Source: Mesorhizobium sp. dw_380 (GTDB taxonomy: Bacteria; Pseudomonadota; Alphaproteobacteria; Rhizobiales; Rhizobiaceae). Taken from it: a stretch of DNA of 64,000 bases. Shown in pieces: positions 9,227 to 16,937 of the stretch. The stretch covers positions 100,428 through 164,427 of the forward strand of contig NZ_JAFFIW010000013.1 in NCBI RefSeq assembly GCF_018588885.1. Reading direction: 5' to 3'. A program made the position numbers and the translations under genes. A model generated the notes under the pieces. It did not search any database. It was given only the letters and a program-made list of their open reading frames with translations, and was not told the origin of the DNA. Numbering within the stretch: the stretch's first letter is position 1; each line of letters starts with the position of its first letter.

Positions 9227-9312
9227 TTTGCCACATTGCCTCGGTGGCGCCGTTGGACAGATGTGGTAAGCGTCGCGCTGGGCTGGCCGAGCTTCGGCTG
9301 ACAGGGGGTTTG

Positions 9313-10515
9313 GTGGACAATCCAGCGCAAATCGAAAGCGTGCTCAACAATCTTGTCTATGCGCTTTTCGCCCAGAGCGGGCAGGTGGGGTTGAACGGGA
9401 AGGCCCGAGATCTCGGCAATCTCACTGTCTTCGACGATCCCGAGGCCGTTGATGTCATCGTCAAGGCGCCGGAGCTCTTCCGAAAGAACTTCTCCCTGAT
9501 CTCGGCCCTCGGCTTCAGCCGTTTCAATACCAATGACGACGACTGGTCCGTCCGGCGCGCTCTCACCCAGGAAATCTACCTGGCGGCCGCCAGGCCAGCG
9601 CAGCAGCAACCCGTGGCGGAAATCTATGCCGCCAGTCTTTCCGGCAGCGACGCTACGCTGCCGGCGATTCAGCAAGCACTGTTTGCTGCATCGATGACGA
9701 TATTTTACCGGGCTTTCGGCCTTGTGCCCGACATAGCGGCTACGCTCTTGCTGCTCGACAGGGTGCGCAATGTGTTGAGGCGTCTTCAATATTATTCCTG
9801 GGTGACCCCGACGAACGCCGAACGCGCGAATGCAATCCAGGATGCCCGCATGGTGATTGCCGATTTTGCATCGCTGCTGATGGCGGATCGTCGGGCGGCC
9901 GCCGAGATGGATCGCTTTAGACGTGAGGCCCGCGACGTTGAAGGCTTTTCGCCGGTGGAAGAGTTTGTCATGAACTTCTTCGCCGGCGTTGAGACAACGG
10001 TGACAACAGCACTTTGGGTGATTGACCGTCTTGGAGCCAACCAGCAGGTGCAGGAGCGCATCCACGCTGAGCTTCTCTCAGGCCAGGCGCAGACACCGTA
10101 CACCGATTGCTTGATCAACGAGACGATGCGTTACTTCCCTCCCATACCTTTTCTGACACGCGAAGTCGGCGCCGACATCTCGCTTGACGGCCGGGACCTG
10201 CGCGCCGGGCAGTTGATCATGGTTTCGATCATCGGCGTCCATCAGCATCCCGCCTTCTGGGAAAACCCGCGCACCTTCGACGCAAGCCGCAAGGAATTCA
10301 TCGAGAACAGCTTCGACCGACGGGCGTTCATTCCGTTTCTCACCGGACCCCGCATGTGCGGTGGCGCGCGTCTCGGCCGGCTGGAAGTCAAGGAGGCGGT
10401 TCTGGCGTTGGCCCGCCAGTTCGTCTTCAGCCGTGCCGACGATGTGATTCGATTCGACTATGCGTTGGCGCTGCGTCCATCGGAGGGGTCTTCGGTCAGT
10501 GTTTCCCGGCGATGA
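9313..10515 (+). CDS. Cytochrome P450
   Basis: A 400-residue soluble bacterial P450 using GTG at 9313, placed five bases after AGGGGGTT; the frame extends upstream to 9217 without a better start. Three diagnostic motifs are present: the I-helix oxygen-activation motif AGVETT, the K-helix ExxR as NETMR, and the heme loop FLTGPRMCGG with the proximal Cys near residue 349. It has no transmembrane segment, and no fused or adjacent ferredoxin or reductase, so redox partners must come from elsewhere. It ends nine bases before the end of the convergent sulfotransferase gene, which puts it with that cluster. The substrate is unknown; a hydroxylated lipid or secondary metabolite would fit the neighbours. 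Confidence 0.9.
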   Translation: MDNPAQIESVLNNLVYALFAQSGQVGLNGKARDLGNLTVFDDPEAVDVIVKAPELFRKNFSLISALGFSRFNTNDDDWSVRRALTQEIYLAAARPAQQQPVAEIYAASLSGSDATLPAIQQALFAASMTIFYRAFGLVPDIAATLLLLDRVRNVLRRLQYYSWVTPTNAERANAIQDARMVIADFASLLMADRRAAAEMDRFRREARDVEGFSPVEEFVMNFFAGVETTVTTALWVIDRLGANQQVQERIHAELLSGQAQTPYTDCLINETMRYFPPIPFLTREVGADISLDGRDLRAGQLIMVSIIGVHQHPAFWENPRTFDASRKEFIENSFDRRAFIPFLTGPRMCGGARLGRLEVKEAVLALARQFVFSRADDVIRFDYALALRPSEGSSVSVSRR

Positions 10516-10524
10516 CGCGCAAGG

Positions 10525-11340
10525 TCAGGTATGTTCCCGCCAGAACCGTCGGATAAACTCCCCGAATTGTCTTCCGATCATGGTTTTGAACTCGACATCA
10601 TGCGCGTAGCGCTTGCCTGTCGATATTGCTTTCGACTTAAAATCGAAGCCCCCGAACCAGTTGCCCATCGTGGCTGATGCGTTTTCCTGCTGGTTCGCGA
10701 TGAAGTCCTCGTAGCAGACGTGAGCCACTCTGCGGCCATCAAGAGTGTTCAGATAATTTTTCCATCTGATCTCGCTGTCGAAAATATGCTGCGCGGTAGC
10801 CCTGACGACCTTCTCGCTCAAACTTGGCACCGTGGGAATTCCAGGCAACGTCACCTGACTGTCGAACGGCTGTCCCGTATGCAGCACCGAGAGCAGACTT
10901 ATGGTCTGATCCACCTTGTTTTTCCTTGAGAGGAAAACATAGAACGAATGGCTGTCATCATCGCCGATTGAATTGCGCGCGAATGGCAGGTTTTCAAAAA
11001 AAATCTTGGCGCCAAATACACCGTTCCGTGTTCTTTTCTCCAGGAGATGGCGGCCGTAAGCCGGCGCCTGCCGATCGAGTTTTTCAAGGTCCATTGCGTC
11101 GTCGGCCGACCAACGCCTCATTAATGGCAAGGCGTACTGCCACTGAAAATACTCAGTGGGTATTCCCAGGCCGAACTGCTGTAAGACCTGGCAATAGGCA
11201 TGCCCGGCCGTTCGCGGGGTCGTGCAAACCAGGATCTTCGCGGGATTTTCGATTGAGCTTTGGCGATCATGGGTTGCCGCCATGTATTCGCTGTACAAAT
11301 CGTCGAAATGCATTTCCGAACCAACCCAACCACGACACAT
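10525..11340 (-). CDS. Stf0-family sulfotransferase
   Basis: About 271 residues, or 262 if Met at 11313 is used; neither start has a strong Shine-Dalgarno. The 5'-PSB loop for PAPS is KILVCTTPRTAGHAYC, followed by GIPTEYFQW, VFGAKIFFEN and the 3'-phosphate-binding FYVFLSRKNKVDQTISL. This order matches Stf0 enzymes, which sulfate trehalose in mycobacteria, and resembles the rhizobial LPS/lipid sulfotransferase LpsS. It is third in a minus-strand operon after a HlyC-like acyltransferase and an alpha/beta hydrolase, eight bases from the latter. Base composition here is visibly more AT-rich than in flanking genes, suggesting acquisition. The acceptor substrate is unknown. Confidence 0.75.
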   Translation of the reverse strand: MCRGWVGSEMHFDDLYSEYMAATHDRQSSIENPAKILVCTTPRTAGHAYCQVLQQFGLGIPTEYFQWQYALPLMRRWSADDAMDLEKLDRQAPAYGRHLLEKRTRNGVFGAKIFFENLPFARNSIGDDDSHSFYVFLSRKNKVDQTISLLSVLHTGQPFDSQVTLPGIPTVPSLSEKVVRATAQHIFDSEIRWKNYLNTLDGRRVAHVCYEDFIANQQENASATMGNWFGGFDFKSKAISTGKRYAHDVEFKTMIGRQFGEFIRRFWREHT

Positions 11341-11347
11341 CCAGTTT

Positions 11348-12214
11348 TCAGACAGCAGTCAGGAACCCCAGGATGAGCAGAGCCTGATCCAGCGTCATCA
11401 GCGATGGCGGGTCTCCCGCATCGATATTGTCGACAAGCCACAGATCGGGCCGTGCCAACCGCATGCGCTCGATGGCCTGCCGGTCGATGGCCTGGCTGGC
11501 GCGGCCGTACATCAGCAGCGTAGGTGCGTCGATCTTGGCGGCGATCGGGAACAGATCGTATTCGCGGCCGGTCATAGCCCCGAAATTTCCCGTAGTGGCC
11601 GGATCAAATGCAAGCCGGAAGCCATCCGGGCCGGTTGTGATCCTGTTCTCGATGTAGCGGTTGAACACCTTGTCCTCGATCGGCCGCACAACGTCGTTGG
11701 TGGCGCTCAGATAATTCTTGGCCGCCGCACGGGTCGGAAATGCAAGCGCGCTCTCTTTCAAAACCTCGTCTCTCATCGCGTCAACCTTGGGCCCACCAAG
11801 CATGGGCACATCGTTGAGAACGATTTTTGAAGCCTTGGAGCGGGTCATCTGCAGAAACAACAGCAGGATCGTGCCGCCCCACGAAGTGCCGATGAAGTGG
11901 TTCTCCGTACTCGCGAACTCGCCGAGCGCACGCAGGCATTTTGCGTAGACGTTGATGTCGTATCCTGAACCCAGATAAGCGCTGCGCCCGCGCCCCAGCA
12001 GGTCCGGGCAGATCACCAGGAAGCCGTTACGGCACAGGAAGGTGGCGAGGTAGTCGAAGTCGGCGCCATTGCCGGTGAAGGCATGCAGGCAGAAGACCGT
12101 CGCGCGCGGCGTGCCGGCAGGCCTCCAGATGCGCACGAACATTGCGGCATAGCGGTCATCCAGCCGGATGAGGATCTCTTGCGTCAGCGCCTCAGCGGAG
12201 TCGACCGATTGCAT
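11348..12214 (-). CDS. Alpha/beta hydrolase lacking the expected catalytic histidine
   Basis: A 288-residue alpha/beta hydrolase fold protein: oxyanion region CLHAFTGNGAD, DLLGRGRSAYLG, and a nucleophile elbow GTSWGG with Ser and both glycines intact. Near the C-terminus, where related hydrolases read G-H-x-P-x-L, this one reads AGDPPSL, so an Asp replaces the general-base His. The codon is GAC, one base change from CAC. It overlaps the upstream HlyC-like gene by ATGA and lies eight bases before the sulfotransferase gene, so it is the middle gene of a coupled operon. Possible roles are thioesterase, esterase, or a non-hydrolytic acyl or carrier function. The substrate is unknown. Confidence 0.8.
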   Translation of the reverse strand: MQSVDSAEALTQEILIRLDDRYAAMFVRIWRPAGTPRATVFCLHAFTGNGADFDYLATFLCRNGFLVICPDLLGRGRSAYLGSGYDINVYAKCLRALGEFASTENHFIGTSWGGTILLLFLQMTRSKASKIVLNDVPMLGGPKVDAMRDEVLKESALAFPTRAAAKNYLSATNDVVRPIEDKVFNRYIENRITTGPDGFRLAFDPATTGNFGAMTGREYDLFPIAAKIDAPTLLMYGRASQAIDRQAIERMRLARPDLWLVDNIDAGDPPSLMTLDQALLILGFLTAV

Positions 12215-12645
12215 CAGAGGTCGCGCTTGCGGACGGCGCGCTTTACCGAGCCGCGATTGTCGATGAAGTCACGTTTCCAGAATACCGACTTGTCTAGGTT
12301 AATGAGCTTGGCTTTCTTGATCATCGGTAGGATGTGGGATGAGGACCTTGTCGCCAGCACCGTCACCGCGGTGGCATCGCCCCCAGGGAAGGGATTGAGT
12401 GGCCCGCCATTCGTCGCCCAGGCTTCGGCTATCTCACGGCTGGTCTGGATCCAGCCGACATAGGCGACGATTACGTCGTCGATCGAGCCGATCATGTGCG
12501 TCTGCTGATCCAATTGAAAACGCAGTGTCTTCACCATCAGGCCGAACTCATAGCCGTCGAAAGGCGGATAGTGCGCAATAAAGTTGCAGACGAGCCCGAG
12601 CGAAACCGGATTGCTCGGAACGTGGGAAAACAGAAGGCTGCTCAT
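12214..12645 (-). CDS. HlyC-like (RTX toxin-activating) acyltransferase candidate
   Basis: A 143-residue protein I assign tentatively to the HlyC/toxin-activating lysine acyltransferase family (a GNAT-like fold). From memory, E. coli HlyC uses His23 and Asp92. This protein has LGLVCNFIAH with His25 at the matching place, a central strand VIVAYVGWIQ resembling HlyC PVAYCSWANL, and FPGGDATAV with Asp90 matching the TSGD segment. Similarity outside these blocks is weak, so this is pattern matching, not alignment. No RTX protein gene is in the window. It is first in the operon with the alpha/beta hydrolase and sulfotransferase; the stop overlaps the next start. Confidence 0.5.
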   Translation of the reverse strand: MSSLLFSHVPSNPVSLGLVCNFIAHYPPFDGYEFGLMVKTLRFQLDQQTHMIGSIDDVIVAYVGWIQTSREIAEAWATNGGPLNPFPGGDATAVTVLATRSSSHILPMIKKAKLINLDKSVFWKRDFIDNRGSVKRAVRKRDL

Positions 12646-12781
12646 GTCGAGATTTTATTGACCCCGCCCGACCCAGATCATAACGATCAATCCGTACTCG
12701 CCACGAAACACGAACACAATCGGAATTACCGGACTGCCGTGGCTGATCACGCCGCATGTCCAACCGCATAATATCACAGGC

Positions 12782-12795
12782 TCGGATGCATCCGA
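12782..12795. promoter_or_regulatory. 14-base perfect palindrome upstream of sseA
   Basis: TCGGATGCATCCGA is a perfect palindrome 49 bases before the sulfurtransferase start, in the divergent interval with the HlyC-like gene. It may be an operator; no regulator can be assigned. Confidence 0.25.
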
Positions 12796-12843
12796 ATCAC
12801 CGCGCTAAGCAGCGGTTGCCGAAGAGAAGCAGGAGAACCCAGA

Positions 12844-13725
12844 ATGGCCGAAGACAGTCCTTTCACCGTCGACGCGGACTGGCTGCAGGGGCGCCTGGGC
12901 GAGCCTGGTCTGACGATCATAGACGCGTCCTGGTACCTGCCGGCGCAAAAGCGCGACGCGCGCGCCGAGTATAACGCAGCCCACATCCCAGGCGCCCGTT
13001 TCCTGGATCAGGATGCCGTATCGGATCCCGACGCTGCTTTGCCGCACACGCTGCCGTCACCGCAGCATTTTGCCCAATATGTCGGTGCCATGGGCGTCTC
13101 GGCCGACGACACCATCGTCGTCTATGATGGACCAGGCTTCTTTTCGGCTCCGCGCGCATGGTGGATGTTCCGGATCATGGGTGTCTTCCAGACCTATATT
13201 CTGGACGGCGGTTTCGACGGCTGGAAAGCGGCCGGCCGGCCGGTAACGGCCGAACCGACGAAAATCGCGCCAAGCGTATTCCACGCCAATTTCGACGCCG
13301 GTCGCGTCGCCAGCCTCGCCGACATGCGCCGGATCGTCGAGACCGGCGCCAGCCAGATCGCCGATGCCCGCGGACCGGGCCGCTTTACCGGCGCCGAACC
13401 TGAGCCTCGCCCGGGTATCCGCTCCGGTCACATGCCGGGCGCGCGCAATGTGCCGTACTCCGCACTGTCGGAAAACGGCATGCTGCTGTCGAAGGACCGT
13501 TTGCGCAAGGTGATCGAGGAGGCCGGCATTGACCTGTCGAAGCCTGTCGTCACATCTTGCGGCTCCGGTGTCACCGCCGCGGTGATCACCCTGGCGCTGG
13601 AGACGCTTGGCCACACCGACAACAGGCTCTATGACGGCTCATGGACCGAGTGGGGCGGGCTCTCCGACACGCCTGTCGCGACGGGCCCTGCGATGACCGG
13701 CCCCATGACGACCGGCAAGGAATGA
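12844..13725 (+). CDS. sseA: 3-mercaptopyruvate / thiosulfate sulfurtransferase
   Basis: A 293-residue protein with two tandem rhodanese domains (about 9-130 and 160-280). The first has the non-catalytic signature IDASWYLP...AHIPGARFLD and the inter-domain YILDGGFDGWKAAGRP. The second carries the active loop CGSGVTA, the type seen in 3-mercaptopyruvate sulfurtransferases rather than CRKGVT rhodaneses. It moves sulfane sulfur from mercaptopyruvate or thiosulfate to thiophilic acceptors in the cytoplasm. The C-terminus ends in a repetitive tail (ATGPAMTGPMTTG). Its TGA overlaps the start of the GNAT gene. Confidence 0.9.
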   Translation: MAEDSPFTVDADWLQGRLGEPGLTIIDASWYLPAQKRDARAEYNAAHIPGARFLDQDAVSDPDAALPHTLPSPQHFAQYVGAMGVSADDTIVVYDGPGFFSAPRAWWMFRIMGVFQTYILDGGFDGWKAAGRPVTAEPTKIAPSVFHANFDAGRVASLADMRRIVETGASQIADARGPGRFTGAEPEPRPGIRSGHMPGARNVPYSALSENGMLLSKDRLRKVIEEAGIDLSKPVVTSCGSGVTAAVITLALETLGHTDNRLYDGSWTEWGGLSDTPVATGPAMTGPMTTGKE

Positions 13726-14294
13726 CTACGATGGAAAACGGCGTGTTGCAGGACATTGAAGTCACCGTGACTTTTCTCGAAATGCATGCCCCTCCCGCCG
13801 CCTCGCCGCCAATGCCCTACAACCGTCAGGTCGCGCTGCTGAAAACCAGGGACATTCCCTTGCATTTTTACCGCTACTTGATGGACCGGGTGGGGCGCAA
13901 ATGGCACTGGGTGAATGTTCTCAGGCTGAATGATGAGGAGCTTGCGGCCGGTATCCACCGTGAGGATCGCGACATCAGGGTACTCTATCTCGATGGCGCG
14001 CCGGCCGGCTTCTTCGATCTCAAGCCGCATCTGCCGGAGGAAGTCGAACTTGCCTATTTCGGCATGATGGAGCATGCCACCGGGCAGGGCATTGGCCGCT
14101 GGTTCCTGGGCTCGGCGATCGCCGCCGCGTGGTCGTACGGACCAAAACGGGTGACGGTGCAGACCTGTACGCTCGACCATCCGGCGGCTCTGCCGCTCTA
14201 CCAGAAGCTCGGTTTCAAGCCGGTCGCGCAGAAGAAGGAAACGGTACACCCGCTGCCTTTCGCAGAGCGCTCGGCCAGCGTCATGCGGCCGTGA
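13722..14294 (+). CDS. GNAT family N-acetyltransferase
   Basis: About 190 residues from the ATG overlapping the sseA stop (MTTMENGV); Met at 13731 is an alternative. The C-terminal half has the GNAT acetyl-CoA region: VELAYFGMMEHATGQGIGRWFLGSAI, where Q-G-I-G-R/x-x-L binds the pyrophosphate, then VTVQTCTLDHPAALPLYQKLGFKPV, a classic motif B. The substrate is unknown. Translational coupling to sseA suggests co-expression. Confidence 0.82.
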   Translation: MTTMENGVLQDIEVTVTFLEMHAPPAASPPMPYNRQVALLKTRDIPLHFYRYLMDRVGRKWHWVNVLRLNDEELAAGIHREDRDIRVLYLDGAPAGFFDLKPHLPEEVELAYFGMMEHATGQGIGRWFLGSAIAAAWSYGPKRVTVQTCTLDHPAALPLYQKLGFKPVAQKKETVHPLPFAERSASVMRP

Positions 14295-14400
14295 CCACGG
14301 CTACCAATATCCGGTCGGTGCTTCGGCACTTGGCATGAATCGGGTGGGAAGCGTCAGCCCGTGCCTATAATTTCCGGTCGACGACACCGGAGATTTCACC

Positions 14401-14913
14401 ATGACCATCCAGTTCAAGGCTCTGCCGACCGAAAATGTCAGAGCGCTGCAGCGCGGCGGACCTGATGCCTACGGCCACACGCCCGAGCGCAGGATTTCCG
14501 ATGGCGACGGCATGCCTTGCCGTCATTGTCTGAAGAACATTGCAGCCGGCGATGCCTACCTCACTCTGGCTTACCGGCCGTTTCCGAACCTTCAGCCCTA
14601 TGCCGAAACCGGCCCGATCTTCCTGCACGCCGAGGAATGCGAGCGTGCCGCCGAGATCCAGGCGCTTCCCGAGATTCTCGAAAGTCCGGACTATATCGTG
14701 CGCGGCTATGGCAGGGACGACCGTATCGTCTACGGCAGCGGCGGTGTCATCCCGACCGAGGCAATTGCTAAGCGGGCCGAGACACTGTTCGAACGCGACG
14801 ACATCGCCTATGTGCATGTCCGCTCGGCCCGCAACAACTGCTACCAGTGTCGGATCGAACGGCCTGAGCCGAAAAATGCAGGCAGGAACCCTGTCGTACT
14901 CCCGTCGCATTGA
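14401..14913 (+). CDS. DUF1203 domain protein
   Basis: A 170-residue protein resembling the uncharacterised DUF1203 family. Visible features are a CRHCL pair of cysteines at about residues 40-43, the conserved block YLTLAYRPFPNLQPYAETGPIFLHAEEC, and a C-terminal YVHVRSARNNCYQCRIER. The spaced cysteines and His suggest metal binding, but no function is known. GGAGA lies nine bases before the start. Terminator hairpins of the tandem repeat follow. Confidence 0.78.
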   Translation: MTIQFKALPTENVRALQRGGPDAYGHTPERRISDGDGMPCRHCLKNIAAGDAYLTLAYRPFPNLQPYAETGPIFLHAEECERAAEIQALPEILESPDYIVRGYGRDDRIVYGSGGVIPTEAIAKRAETLFERDDIAYVHVRSARNNCYQCRIERPEPKNAGRNPVVLPSH

Positions 14914-14983
14914 CGCTGTAAAAGGCAATTGTCGATCGATTGGCCGACCGCGGATGAACCGGCGGCAATCTCGACATCGAGGA

Positions 14984-15008
14984 AGCGGGGCTTTGGCTCC
15001 GCTTTTTT
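14984..15008 (+). terminator. Terminator for the DUF1203 gene (repeat copy 1)
   Basis: The hairpin AGCGGGGC-TTTG-GCTCCGCT has an 8-base stem with one G-T pair and is followed by TTTTTT. It recurs 94 bases later in repeat copy 2 (15078-15102). Confidence 0.85.
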
Positions 15009-15077
15009 GTTGGCTGCGCTTTGCGCGCAAAGAAAAAACCCGCCGGTGTGAACCGGCGGCAATCTCGACGTCGAGGA

Positions 15078-15102
15078 AGCGGGGCTTTGGCTCCGCTTTT
15101 TT
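15078..15102 (+). terminator. Second copy of the plus-strand terminator
   Basis: Identical hairpin and T run to the one at 14984-15008, shifted by exactly one 94-base repeat unit. Confidence 0.8.
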
Positions 15103-15126
15103 GTTGCCTGCGCTTTGCGCGCAAAG

Positions 15127-15154
15127 AAAAAACCCGCCGGTGTGAACCGGCGGG
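15127..15154 (-). terminator. Terminator for the ald gene
   Basis: A perfect 9-base stem, CCCGCCGGT/ACCGGCGGG, with a GTGA tetraloop. On the minus strand it is followed by TTTTTT, 33 bases after the ald stop codon. A slightly weaker copy lies at 15033-15059. Confidence 0.9.
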
Positions 15155-15187
15155 CGAGACTGAAGAAGCTCTTGGTTTCTGTTGAAG

Positions 15188-16303
15188 TCAGGCGGCCAGC
15201 ACAGCCTTCGGCTCGACCAGATCGTAGCCGAGCGCTTCTGCAACCGCACGGTTGGTGATCTTGCCCTTGTGGACATTGAGGCCGTTGCGCAGGTGGTGGT
15301 CGTCGACCAGCGCCTTCAGGCCCTTGTCGGCGAGCTGCAGGCCGTAGTGCAGGGTCGCATTGTTGAGGGCATGGGCCGAGGTGACCGGCACAGCACCTGG
15401 CATGTTGGCGACGCAATAGTGGATAACGCCGTCGACTTCGTAAGTGGGCTCGGCGTGAGTTGTCGCATGCGAGGTCTCGAAGCAACCGCCCTGGTCGATG
15501 GCGACGTCGACCAGCACCGAGCCCTTCTTCATGCCGGACAGCATTTCGCGGGTGACGAGCTTGGGTGCTGCCGCGCCCGGGATCAGCACGGCGCCGACGA
15601 CGATGTCGGCCGAGAAGCATTCTTCCTCGAGCGCCTCGACGGTCGAATAGCGGGTGTGCACACGGCCGGCGAAAAGGTCGTCGAGCTGACGCAGCCGTGG
15701 GATCGAGCGGTCGATGATGGTGACGTCGGCGCCAAGACCGACGGCCATGCGGGCGGCATGCAGGCCTACGACGCCACCGCCAAGCACGGTGACCTTGCCG
15801 GGCAGCACGCCAGGCACGCCGCCGAGCAGCACGCCTCGGCCGCCATTGGCCTTCTGCAGCGCCGTGGCGCCGGCCTGGATCGACAGGCGGCCGGCGACTT
15901 CCGACATCGGCGCCAGGAGCGGCAGGCCGCCACGATCGTCGGTCACGGTTTCGTAGGCGATTGCCGTCACGCCGGAAGCGAGCAGGCCCTTAGTCTGCTC
16001 CGGATCCGGAGCCAAGTGAAGATAGGTGTAGAGGATCTGGCCATCACGCAGCTGGACCCATTCATTTGGCTGCGGCTCCTTAACCTTGACGATCATGTCC
16101 GACTTGGCGAACACGTCGGCGGCGGTCTTGGCGATGGTGGCGCCGGCAGCGCGGTAGGCGTTGTCATCGGCGCCGATCCCGGCACCGGCACCGGCCTCGA
16201 CCAGCACTTCGTGGCCATGGGCGACATATTCGCGAACCGAGCCGGGCGTGAGGCCGACACGGTATTCGTGGTTCTTGATTTCCTTGGGGCAGCCGACGCG
16301 CAT
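15188..16303 (-). CDS. ald: Alanine dehydrogenase
   Basis: A 371-residue NAD-dependent enzyme interconverting L-alanine with pyruvate and ammonia. It begins [20 protein letters not shown], diagnostic of the family, with the substrate-site region [10 protein letters not shown], the Rossmann glycines [15 protein letters not shown] near residue 173, and [18 protein letters not shown] near residue 270. Length matches the family. AGGAGAAG precedes the ATG. It is divergent from an Lrp/AsnC-type regulator, the usual arrangement for ald/aldR, so induction by alanine through that regulator is likely. Confidence 0.95.
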   Translation of the reverse strand: MRVGCPKEIKNHEYRVGLTPGSVREYVAHGHEVLVEAGAGAGIGADDNAYRAAGATIAKTAADVFAKSDMIVKVKEPQPNEWVQLRDGQILYTYLHLAPDPEQTKGLLASGVTAIAYETVTDDRGGLPLLAPMSEVAGRLSIQAGATALQKANGGRGVLLGGVPGVLPGKVTVLGGGVVGLHAARMAVGLGADVTIIDRSIPRLRQLDDLFAGRVHTRYSTVEALEEECFSADIVVGAVLIPGAAAPKLVTREMLSGMKKGSVLVDVAIDQGGCFETSHATTHAEPTYEVDGVIHYCVANMPGAVPVTSAHALNNATLHYGLQLADKGLKALVDDHHLRNGLNVHKGKITNRAVAEALGYDLVEPKAVLAA

Positions 16304-16438
16304 TTTTCTTCTCCTGATCCGGCCCTTTCGGGCTCACTCCCTGTATTGTCGCAGTGAACCATGAATCGGCGCGCAAGTGTTTGCGAATGCGCTTGCGCGG
16401 GCGGGCAGCTTTCGATAATCGTTGCGTGAAATAGCCAC

Positions 16439-16461
16439 TTTTTCGCAGGATTCACGAAAAA
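16439..16461. promoter_or_regulatory. Inverted repeat at the lrp start codon, operator candidate
   Basis: TTTTTCG (16439-16445) and CGAAAAA (16455-16461) form a perfect 7-base inverted repeat around a 9-base centre. It touches the start codon of the regulator gene in the divergent ald-lrp interval. A bound regulator here would block its own translation or transcription start region. Site identity is inference. Confidence 0.4.
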
Positions 16462-16934
16462 TGCCGCTCGACAGGATTGATATCGCCATTCTCGAGGCTT
16501 TGCAGAAGGATGGCAGGATACCCAATGCGGCACTTGCGGAAAAGGTCGGCCTGTCGCAGTCGGCCTGTTCGCGCCGGCTCGACAATCTCGAGAAATCCGG
16601 GACCATTCGCGGCTACCACGCCCGGTTATCCAACGCAGCGCTCGGTCATCAGATGACCGCGATCGTGCATATATCGCTGTCGGGCCAGTTCGAGAAGACG
16701 CTGTCGGATTTCGAGGCGGCGATCAAGCGTTGCCCCAACGTGCTGTCCTGCCACCTGATGTCGGGCGAATACGACTACATCCTGCGCATCGCGGCAAAAG
16801 ACCTCGTCGACTACGAGCGCATCCACAAGGAGTGGCTGTCGGCGATGCCGCATGTCACCAAGATCAATTCGTCATTCGCCTTGCGCGAAATCGTCGACCG
16901 GACCGCCATGGGCATGAAGCCGGAAATGGCTTAG
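16461..16934 (+). CDS. Lrp/AsnC family transcriptional regulator (AldR-like)
   Basis: 157 residues from ATG 16461 (MPLDRIDIAILEALQKDGR), the standard start of the family; an upstream TTG at 16422 is unlikely. An N-terminal helix-turn-helix (ALAEKVGLSQSACSRRLDNLEKSGTIRGY) precedes the RAM/AsnC ligand-binding domain, which includes CPNVLSCHLMSGEYDYILRIAAKDLVDYERI. Position and orientation next to ald indicate that it activates ald, probably in response to alanine. It probably also regulates itself through the overlapping inverted repeat. Confidence 0.9.
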   Translation: MPLDRIDIAILEALQKDGRIPNAALAEKVGLSQSACSRRLDNLEKSGTIRGYHARLSNAALGHQMTAIVHISLSGQFEKTLSDFEAAIKRCPNVLSCHLMSGEYDYILRIAAKDLVDYERIHKEWLSAMPHVTKINSSFALREIVDRTAMGMKPEMA

Positions 16935-16937
16935 CAG

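Larger units (their letters stand above)
14955..15154. repeat. Tandem 94-base repeat carrying opposed terminators
   Basis: Two full copies (14955-15048, 15049-15142) and the first bases of a third (from 15143) differ at only two places seen (CGACATCG/CGACGTCG and TTGTTGGC/TTGTTGCC). Each unit contains a plus-strand terminator hairpin with a T run, the palindrome TTTGCGCGCAAA, and a GC-rich hairpin preceded by six A residues that terminates on the minus strand. The array fills the gap between the convergent DUF1203 and ald genes. Two near-identical copies suggest recent duplication of a bidirectional terminator. Confidence 0.9.

Noticed and set aside
14955..15154. A regularly spaced repeat that could be taken for a CRISPR array.
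   Set aside because: Only two full copies, the whole 94-base unit is duplicated with no variable spacers, and each unit is a pair of terminators. No cas genes are near.
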